Source: Sediminibacterium sp. (lineage in GTDB: Bacteria > Bacteroidota > Bacteroidia > Chitinophagales > Chitinophagaceae). From it: DNA of 7,943 nucleotides. The stretch covers positions 1 to 7,943 of the forward strand of contig JAGNTI010000057.1 of NCBI GenBank assembly GCA_017987615.1, read 5' to 3'. The position numbers were made by a program, and so were the translations under genes. Within the stretch, counting starts at the first letter, position 1. Each line of letters starts with the position of its first letter. The notes beneath the pieces were generated by a model. That model was not told the origin of the DNA, did no database searches, and saw only the letters and a list, made by a program, of their open reading frames with translations. Below, piece by piece: positions 1 to 4,623 of the stretch.

Positions 1-284
1 AAATCGCTAGCCTGTTCTACAATTCCTTTTTCATTTAGTTGAAGCCCACTCACCAATAAATAAAAATCAACCCTTTCTTTTACAGACCTGTTGTTATTAT
101 ACATGGAGGTCCGCTTCAATTCTTTGGCCAATTGATAACTACTCACATACGCTTTATTGGAAACAAAAGTTTGCAAATCCGTTAAACTTGCATCCATTGT
201 ATTTGGTAAAACGGGCGTTTGTGCAAGGCCTGAAAGCGCTATTACAAAAAAGCAAGCTGATAAAATATACGTTCGTAGTTTCAT
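1..284 (-). CDS. Exported protein of unknown function, N-terminal part only (runs off left edge)
   Basis: The reading frame opens at the ATG complementary to 282-284 and stays open for 94 codons to the window edge, so the C-terminus is missing. The product begins with a typical signal peptide: positive residues at K2 and R4, a hydrophobic core through about residue 20, and a probable signal peptidase I site after A21 (SGLA|Q). The visible mature part, about 70 residues, is hydrophilic and looks helical, with pieces such as YQLAKELKR and YLLVSGLQLNEKG. That pattern could be the start of a helical repeat (TPR-like) protein, but no repeat can be confirmed from this much. An LSAC string at residues 8-11 resembles a lipobox, but the hydrophobic stretch before it is too short, so a lipoprotein is unlikely. 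The gene is divergent from the thioesterase gene. I do not recognise the family and assign no function; export is the only supported inference. Confidence 0.75.
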   Translation of the reverse strand, partial: MKLRTYILSACFFVIALSGLAQTPVLPNTMDASLTDLQTFVSNKAYVSSYQLAKELKRTSMYNNNRSVKERVDFYLLVSGLQLNEKGIVEQASD

Positions 285-373
285 AAGTATGATACCCTTT
301 ATTACAAAGGTTTGTGTTTCTTTCTTAATAAAAAGCGAAAACCGTTTTAAAGGTAGCATTACCACCCCGTAAG

Positions 374-389
374 GCCCTTTATTGAGGGC
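374..389. other. Short inverted repeat in the divergent spacer, possible operator
   Basis: GCCCT at 374-378 is the reverse complement of AGGGC at 385-389, separated by 6 bases. A further T.G pair is possible in RNA. The repeat ends one base before the likely -33 box of the thioesterase promoter (391-394). It also lies in the leader region of the divergent leftward gene. No T-run follows on either strand, so it does not look like a terminator. It could be a regulator binding site or chance; no family of regulator is suggested by the sequence. Confidence 0.25.
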
Positions 390-390
390 A

Positions 391-423
391 TTTGTGGAAA
401 AACAGATAGATGACGTAAGTTTG
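391..423 (+). promoter_or_regulatory. Bacteroidota-type promoter for the acyl-CoA thioesterase gene
   Basis: TAAGTTTG at 416-423 matches the phylum's -7 consensus TAnnTTTG exactly. TTTG at 391-394 fits the -33 element with a 21-base spacer, within the usual 19-21. Transcription would start near 429-431, leaving a leader of only about 15 bases before the ATG at 445. The promoter therefore supports the ATG at 445 over the upstream TTG at 382, which would be 5' of the predicted transcript. An AGG at 435-437 sits 7 bases before the ATG and may act as a weak ribosome-binding site. Confidence 0.6.
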
Positions 424-444
424 TCAACAAAAGCAGGTAAATCT

Positions 445-858
445 ATGTACGAGCATCAAACTAACATACGTGTTAGATACGCAGAAACCGATCAAATGGA
501 CGTGGTCTATTATGGCAATTATGCCCAGTATTTTGAAGTGGGTCGTGTAGAAGCCATGCGCGCCATTGGACTCTCCTATAAAGAAATTGAAAAAATGGGG
601 ATTCACATGCCCGTGGTTACCATGGAAACCAAATACATAAGGCCTGCGCATTACGACGATTTATTAACCGTAAAAACGACGGTTCCTGAACTTCCACTCG
701 AACATCAAATAAAATTTATCACAGAAGTTTACAACGAATCTGGAAAGCTATTGACGCAAGGAAAAGTAGTGCTGTATTTTATTGATGCAGCCACTGGAAA
801 AAGGGCAACCATACCAGATAGCCTAAAACAAAAATTAGCGCCATTTTTTAGCGCATAA
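445..858 (+). CDS. Acyl-CoA thioesterase, hot-dog fold (YbgC/FadM, 4HBT family)
   Basis: This cytoplasmic enzyme is predicted to hydrolyse acyl-CoA thioesters to free acid and CoA; the chain-length preference cannot be read from sequence. The product is 137 residues, normal for a single hot-dog domain. The N-terminus carries the family's active-site signature: YAETDQM at 12-18 followed by VVYYGNYAQYFEVGR at 20-34. D16 aligns with the catalytic Asp of 4-hydroxybenzoyl-CoA thioesterases, and the helix beginning at the NY pair is the central hot-dog helix. The remainder (KYIRPAHYDDLLTVKT, then the final strands ending near KVVLYFID) fits the beta-sheet of the fold. One oddity is D19, where relatives usually have Gly (QMG). 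The frame extends upstream to a TTG at 382, but those 21 codons contain the promoter and do not resemble the family, so ATG 445 is chosen. The gene stands alone and converges on the NTF2-like gene with 11 bp between the stop codons. Confidence 0.9.
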   Translation: MYEHQTNIRVRYAETDQMDVVYYGNYAQYFEVGRVEAMRAIGLSYKEIEKMGIHMPVVTMETKYIRPAHYDDLLTVKTTVPELPLEHQIKFITEVYNESGKLLTQGKVVLYFIDAATGKRATIPDSLKQKLAPFFSA

Positions 859-864
859 TTTTTT
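830..864. terminator. Bidirectional intrinsic terminator between convergent genes
   Basis: A-run, TTA and GCGC (830-841) pair with GCGC, a bulged A at 855, then TAA and a T-run (851-863), across a 9-base loop (842-850). The stem is about 12 bp with a 4-bp GC core. Six T residues at 859-864 follow on the plus strand. On the minus strand the A-run reads as a T-run after the same hairpin. It can therefore end both the rightward thioesterase transcript and the leftward DUF6526/NTF2-like transcript. Most of it lies inside the last codons of the thioesterase gene. Confidence 0.55.
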
Positions 865-869
865 ACAAC

Positions 870-1349
870 TTACTGATACATGTTATATATCAGGTACTGA
901 ATTTTCCAGCCATCTTTTAATTTAACAAATTGAAAGCTATCAATCCCTTTGTGTGAGAATACACCGTTACGGTGAAAGGTATAGGGCGCCCATGCGGTAG
1001 CTATTTCACGGTCGATATAAATAATTTCATCAAAAGAACGCTCGTCTAGCGATCCGGGCTGTTGCTTTGCAATATTTGCAATAAAATCAGTAGCTCTGCT
1101 GGTTCTTACAATCACCGAATCTTTTTGATTTTGCACAACATGCATGATAGCACCTGGTGCAAAGCAAGATTTAAGTAGCACAGTATCGGCGGTAAGCATC
1201 GCCTTAAAGGTTTGCTTGATAACATTTAATACCGCTGCTTTTTCGGAATCATTATTAGTTGTTACAGAAGATGTTTGCGCATTTGTTTGCGCCGATACTT
1301 GACCCGCAAGCAGGCACAAAAAACAAATCACCCAAGTAAGATGTTTCAT
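870..1349 (-). CDS. Secreted NTF2-like / SnoaL-like (putative lumazine-binding) protein
   Basis: The product is 159 residues. It opens with a signal peptide (hydrophobic from about residue 4 to 16, probable cleavage VSA|Q after A20), so it should act in the periplasm or outside the cell. After a Thr/Asn/Ser-rich linker (about 22-38), the rest looks like one NTF2-like cone fold. It has an N-terminal helix (AVLNVIKQTFKAML), a DTVLLKSCFAPGAIMHVV segment, and a C-terminal strand region with WAPYTFHRNG and FVKLKDGWKIQYL. This matches the SnoaL/DUF4440/'putative lumazine-binding' class of small NTF2-like proteins, whose functions vary and are mostly unknown; no catalytic activity can be claimed. 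The frame continues upstream to 1394, but the ATG at 1349 starts directly at the signal peptide and avoids overlap with the upstream gene. That gene, for a DUF6526 protein, ends 17 bp away on the same strand, suggesting co-transcription. Confidence 0.8.
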   Translation of the reverse strand: MKHLTWVICFLCLLAGQVSAQTNAQTSSVTTNNDSEKAAVLNVIKQTFKAMLTADTVLLKSCFAPGAIMHVVQNQKDSVIVRTSRATDFIANIAKQQPGSLDERSFDEIIYIDREIATAWAPYTFHRNGVFSHKGIDSFQFVKLKDGWKIQYLIYNMYQ

Positions 1350-1366
1350 AAAATCAATTATTAAAT

Positions 1367-1795
1367 TTATACGCGGTAAGTATCCGCTTTCCAATTGTTA
1401 ATAGACAGTTTGATTTCTTTGCCCGTTAAATTTTCTGCGGCTGCTTTAACTGCAAGCGCTGCAAACTCTTCGTCTGCTGCAAAACGTAGCGCAACAATTT
1501 GACCAATGCGCAAACTAGCTGGAAGTAGTTTTCCAGTTAATGCAAAATGTCTCAAATTTTCTTCGGCTCTGATGGCTCTATCTTGTGCCTTAAGGGCAAA
1601 CATGCGAACAAAAACAAAAAAACATATAAAAATAAAGCCCGCAACACTTAATAAGGATGCACTATACAGTGCAGGCCCCTCGGCATCCGCCAAATTAACA
1701 AAGCTGCCAATCCAAAAAGCTAAAATGGCAAAAAAGGTAACTCCGTGCCAACCGGCCACTAACCTACTGTGGTTGCTGTAATTTTGTGTTTTCAT
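1367..1795 (-). CDS. DUF6526 family small membrane protein
   Basis: The product is 142 residues and is recognised as the DUF6526 family, which is common in Bacteroidota and of unknown function. The N-terminal part has an amphipathic start (MKTQNYSNHSRLVAGWHG) and two predicted membrane helices at about 18-36 and 43-64, joined by a short loop. The second helix is followed by the well-conserved hydrophilic motif KAQDRAIRAEENLRHF (69-84), presumably a cytoplasmic helix. The C-terminal half (LRIGQIVALRFAADEEFAAL and so on) is soluble and rich in Ala and Glu. An upstream ATG at 1849 would add 18 residues unlike the family, so the ATG at 1795 is preferred. The gene is first in a probable two-gene unit with the NTF2-like gene and is divergent from cinA across 72 bp. 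The family assignment comes from recalled sequence pattern; the role is unknown. Confidence 0.8.
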   Translation of the reverse strand: MKTQNYSNHSRLVAGWHGVTFFAILAFWIGSFVNLADAEGPALYSASLLSVAGFIFICFFVFVRMFALKAQDRAIRAEENLRHFALTGKLLPASLRIGQIVALRFAADEEFAALAVKAAAENLTGKEIKLSINNWKADTYRV

Positions 1796-1810
1796 AGGAT
1801 GCAATATATT

Positions 1811-1818
1811 TATATTTG
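1811..1818 (+). promoter_or_regulatory. Candidate -7 element upstream of cinA
   Basis: TATATTTG matches TAnnTTTG exactly and would give a leader of roughly 40 bases before the ATG at 1868. The nearest TTTG upstream (1783-1786, inside the start of the DUF6526 gene) leaves a 24-base spacer, longer than the usual 19-21, so the match is incomplete. A palindromic TAAATTTA at 1850-1857 is an alternative AT-rich element. It could serve either strand, including the leftward DUF6526 gene. The region is very AT-rich, so chance matches are likely. Confidence 0.3.
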
Positions 1819-1867
1819 CCTGTTTGTGCTTACTATATTTACTTCGCACTAAATTTAAGGCCTAGCC

Positions 1868-3130
1868 ATGGAAAAAGTGTTTGCATCCATCATTACTATT
1901 GGAGACGAATTATTGATTGGTCAAGTGATTGACACCAATAGCGCTTGGATTGCCCAAGAACTCAATAAGGCAGGCGTAACTGTTAAAAACAGAGTGGCGG
2001 TTGGCGATGTTTGGGAAGATATTTGGGCTGCACTAGATGCAGAAAGTAAAAAAGCCTCTATTGTGCTTTTAACGGGTGGATTAGGGCCAACTTCTGACGA
2101 TATTACAAAACCTTTATTGTGTGAATATTTTGGCGGGAAAATGATAGTAGATGCCGCAACACTTGCGCATGTAACAGACATTTTTGAGCGCATTTTAAAG
2201 CGCCCCATGATTGAACGTAACGCCAAACAAGCAGAAGTTCCAGATTGTTGTACCGTTTTATTAAACGAGCGCGGAACCGCGCCTGGTATGCTTTTTGAAA
2301 AAGATGGTGTTCTATTTATTTCGATGCCAGGGGTTCCCCACGAAATGAAATGGATCATGGAACATCATGTAATTCCTATGATTCCAAAGCGTTTTAAAAC
2401 GGGCATCATCAAACACAAAACATTATTAACGGCTGGCATTGGTGAATCTTTTTTAGCAGAAATGATTAAAGAAAATGAAGCAGCCCTGCCTAGTCATATT
2501 AAACTTGCCTACCTCCCTAATTATGGTATGGTTCGTTTGCGTTTAACCGCCGCTGGAGAGCCTCAAAATGAAGCCGTTTTAGATAAAGAATTAGATACCC
2601 ACTTTAATAATTTAGCAACCGCTGTTAAGGATTATTTGGTGGTAAAAGAAGACATCCCAATGGCCGAAGTGGTGGGTCAACTCCTCTTAAACCAGCACAA
2701 AACCCTTTCTACTGCAGAAAGCTGCACGGGTGGCTATATCGCTCATTTATTAACGGCCAAAGCCGGCGCTTCGGCGTATTTTAAGGGCTCTGTGGTTAGT
2801 TATGCCAATGAAATCAAAGGCGATTTACTAGATGTTTCTAAAGAAACCATGGAAACCGTAGGTGTGGTTAGCGAAGAATGTGTTAGGAAAATGGCCATTT
2901 CGGCCCGAAAACTGCTTAAAACAGACTATTCTGTGGCAGTTAGTGGCATTATGGGACCAGGAGGCGAAACCCCCGAAAAGCCCGTAGGCATGGTTTGGAT
3001 GGCCGTAGCGTCGGAAAATGAAGTGCGCGCACAGGTATTCCACTTTAGATTTGACCGTAAGCGAAATATTGAATTAACCGCCAATAGCGCCCTCAATATG
3101 CTCCGCCTTTTGATTGTGGATAATAGTTAA
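1868..3130 (+). CDS. cinA: CinA: MoaB/MogA-like domain fused to nicotinamide mononucleotide deamidase
   Basis: The product is 420 residues, close to the usual CinA length. The N-terminal domain (about 5-170, molybdopterin-binding/COG1058 type) shows TIGDELLIGQVIDTN at 10-24 and TGGLGPTSDD at 69-78. In characterised homologues this domain hydrolyses ADP-ribose or related dinucleotides. After a linking region, the C-terminal PncC domain (about 262-418) has AESCTGG at 283-289 with the conserved Ser at 285, then YFKGSVVSYANEIKGDLL and GVVSEE. The loop SGIMGPGGETPEKPVG lies at 359-374. PncC deamidates NMN to nicotinate mononucleotide for NAD recycling in the cytoplasm. The 'competence/damage-inducible' name is historical, and nothing here implies competence. 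Residues M362 and E367 differ from the common SGIAGPGGGTPEKPVG form. The ATG at 1868 directly precedes the first strand of the fold. The gene is followed 57 bp later by the E2 gene on the same strand, which has its own promoter. Confidence 0.93.
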   Translation: MEKVFASIITIGDELLIGQVIDTNSAWIAQELNKAGVTVKNRVAVGDVWEDIWAALDAESKKASIVLLTGGLGPTSDDITKPLLCEYFGGKMIVDAATLAHVTDIFERILKRPMIERNAKQAEVPDCCTVLLNERGTAPGMLFEKDGVLFISMPGVPHEMKWIMEHHVIPMIPKRFKTGIIKHKTLLTAGIGESFLAEMIKENEAALPSHIKLAYLPNYGMVRLRLTAAGEPQNEAVLDKELDTHFNNLATAVKDYLVVKEDIPMAEVVGQLLLNQHKTLSTAESCTGGYIAHLLTAKAGASAYFKGSVVSYANEIKGDLLDVSKETMETVGVVSEECVRKMAISARKLLKTDYSVAVSGIMGPGGETPEKPVGMVWMAVASENEVRAQVFHFRFDRKRNIELTANSALNMLRLLIVDNS

Positions 3131-3159
3131 TCCAATTTTAACCGCATAGCGTACTTTTG
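3127..3159 (+). promoter_or_regulatory. Bacteroidota-type promoter for the E2 gene
   Basis: TACTTTTG at 3152-3159 is an exact TAnnTTTG -7 element. The -33 position, 21 bases upstream (3127-3130, TTAA), is a weak match and overlaps the cinA stop codon. Transcription would begin near 3166, giving a leader of about 20 bases before the ATG at 3188, like the thioesterase promoter. The -7 box sits within a perfect GTAC-TTTT-GTAC repeat (3151-3162), probably by chance. No terminator is seen after cinA, so some read-through transcription is also possible. Confidence 0.5.
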
Positions 3160-3187
3160 TACCTGACTATAAACCTCTAAGCAGTCT

Positions 3188-4573
3188 ATGGCAATTGTTG
3201 ATTTAGTGATGCCCAAATTGGGCGAAAGTATTATGGAAGCCACCATTTTAAAATGGAACAAGCAAATTGGAGACAATATTGCTGTGGACGAAACGGTACT
3301 TGAAATTGCTACCGACAAAGTAGACACGGAGGTTCCTGCTCCTTTTGCGGGTAAACTAGTAGAAATTTGTTTTCAGGTAAATGATGTAGCGCCTATTGGA
3401 AGCGTACTAGCAAAAATTGAAGTTGCCGGCGAAAACAATATGGTTGCAAGTGCACCTATAGAAACACCAACAGCTGCTCCTGCACCTTCTCCTATTGTTG
3501 AAGAAATTGAATCCATACCATATGTTCCTGCTGCACCTGTTAATACAGCACCGCAAGAAACAAGTAATACAGAAGCTCGTTTTTACTCACCGCTTGTTTT
3601 AAACATTGCACAAAGTGAAGGCGTAAGTTTAAGCGATTTAGAAAAAATTCCTGGCACTGGATCTGGTGGAAGGGTTTCAAAAAAAGATATTTTAAACTGG
3701 GTTGCTGCTAAAAAATCTGGAACAACGCCAACTGTTGCCCCGGCTGCTGCTGCGTCAGTTTCAACACCAGTTGTTGCGGCAACTCAAGCGCAATCTTCAA
3801 CTGTTGCGGCTTCTCCTGCTCCATCAAACATAGCTAGCAGTGCTGCAGGTGTTGTTTTAAGTGGCGGTACAGAAATTATTGAAATGGACCGCATGCGCAA
3901 ACTGATTGCCAAACACATGGTAGACAGTGTGCAAACAAGTCCGCACGTAACAAGTTTTTCAGAAGCAGATGTAACAAACCTCGTTCAGTGGAGAAATAAC
4001 AATAAAGCCGCTTTTGAAAAAAGAGAAGGCACCAAACTAACTTTCACTCCACTCATTGTAGAATGTTTGGTGGCAGCCATGAAAAAGTTTCCGCTGATTA
4101 ATTCAAGTTTAGACGGTGATAGAATTATCATCAAAAAGGATATTAATATCGGAATGGCTACTGCACTTCCAAATGGAAATCTAATTGTCCCTGTTATTAA
4201 GGGTGCTGATCAACTTAATTTAGTTGGCTTAAGCAAGTCTATTAATAATTTGGCGGACGCTGCAAGAAACAACAAGTTAAAACCAGACGATACCCAAAAC
4301 GGCACATTTACATTTACCAATGTGGGTACATTTGGAAGCCTGATGGGAACGCCTATTATCAATCAACCACAAGTAGCCATCATTGCTGTTGGCGCTATTA
4401 AAAAGCGTGTGGCTGTAATTGAAACACCAAGTGGAGATAGCATGGCTATCAGACACATGATGTACCTATCACTTAGTTACGATCACCGCATTATTGACGG
4501 CAGTGTTGGTGCTAGCTTCTTAACAGAAGTAGCCAACCAACTAGAAGCCTGGGATCCAAATAGAACAGCATAA
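3188..4573 (+). CDS. 2-oxo acid dehydrogenase complex E2 component (dihydrolipoamide acyltransferase)
   Basis: This is the core acyltransferase of a 2-oxo acid dehydrogenase complex. It carries the acyl group from E1 on a lipoyl arm to CoA in the cytoplasm. The product is 461 residues with the full domain order. A single lipoyl domain (about 2-78) has lipoyl-lysine K44 in EIATDKVDTEV. An Ala/Pro linker (about 85-128) leads to the peripheral-subunit (E1/E3) binding domain (about 131-175, from FYSPLVLNIA to KKDILNWV). A second Ala/Ser/Thr/Pro linker spans about 178-222, and the catalytic domain about 227-458. Catalytic HRIIDG is at 433-438 (H433, D437), and TNVGTFGSLMGTPIINQPQ precedes it. The second linker contains the 10-base string CAACTGTTGC twice, in frame, 69 bases apart. 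The single lipoyl domain and lipoyl motif favour a branched-chain-type E2, but a pyruvate substrate is not excluded. Genes for E1 and E3 are not adjacent. Confidence 0.93.
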   Translation: MAIVDLVMPKLGESIMEATILKWNKQIGDNIAVDETVLEIATDKVDTEVPAPFAGKLVEICFQVNDVAPIGSVLAKIEVAGENNMVASAPIETPTAAPAPSPIVEEIESIPYVPAAPVNTAPQETSNTEARFYSPLVLNIAQSEGVSLSDLEKIPGTGSGGRVSKKDILNWVAAKKSGTTPTVAPAAAASVSTPVVAATQAQSSTVAASPAPSNIASSAAGVVLSGGTEIIEMDRMRKLIAKHMVDSVQTSPHVTSFSEADVTNLVQWRNNNKAAFEKREGTKLTFTPLIVECLVAAMKKFPLINSSLDGDRIIIKKDINIGMATALPNGNLIVPVIKGADQLNLVGLSKSINNLADAARNNKLKPDDTQNGTFTFTNVGTFGSLMGTPIINQPQVAIIAVGAIKKRVAVIETPSGDSMAIRHMMYLSLSYDHRIIDGSVGASFLTEVANQLEAWDPNRTA

Positions 4574-4604
4574 TTACTGCAATAAACTACCGCAATAATT
4601 TATA

Positions 4605-4623
4605 GGGGGTTATTTAAGCCCCC
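4605..4623. terminator. Hairpin at the end of the E2 and S9 peptidase genes, probable terminator
   Basis: GGGGG at 4605-4609 pairs with CCCCC at 4619-4623. On the plus-strand RNA, two further pairs (U.G and U-A) close a 5-base loop. It lies 31 bp after the E2 stop and overlaps the last codons and stop of the convergent peptidase gene. There is no strong T-run on the plus strand. The minus strand continues into an AT-rich stretch (TATAAATTATT). It is a plausible shared terminator, but weaker than the one at 830-864. A GCAATAA direct repeat (4579-4585 and 4592-4598) precedes it and has no evident role. Confidence 0.4.

Noticed and set aside
252..262. Possible lipobox LSAC in the left-edge protein
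   Set aside because: Only about three hydrophobic residues precede it; the hydrophobic core continues well past the Cys and ends at a better signal peptidase I site (GLA|Q).
157..372. 71-codon plus-strand open frame
   Set aside because: It is antisense to the signal-peptide region of the left-edge gene for most of its length and has no recognisable protein features.
382..444. Upstream TTG start extending the thioesterase by 21 residues
   Set aside because: The extension contains the predicted -33 and -7 promoter elements, does not resemble the family, and the 137-residue form from ATG 445 is the normal length.
1506..1781. 91-codon plus-strand open frame inside the DUF6526 gene
   Set aside because: It is antisense to a recognised family, and its Lys/Ala-rich translation looks like a mirror of the membrane protein's codons.
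1921..2358. 145-codon minus-strand open frame inside cinA
   Set aside because: It is a shadow of a well-supported gene, with no domain-like pattern or promoter.
1868..3130. cinA as evidence of a competence or DNA-damage locus
   Set aside because: No recA, comEA/comEC or SOS-type site is nearby; the name is historical and the domains point to nucleotide salvage.
3729..3807. Direct repeat of CAACTGTTGC in the E2 gene
   Set aside because: It falls in the Ala/Pro/Ser/Thr linker, where low-complexity codon repetition is expected, and there are only two short copies.
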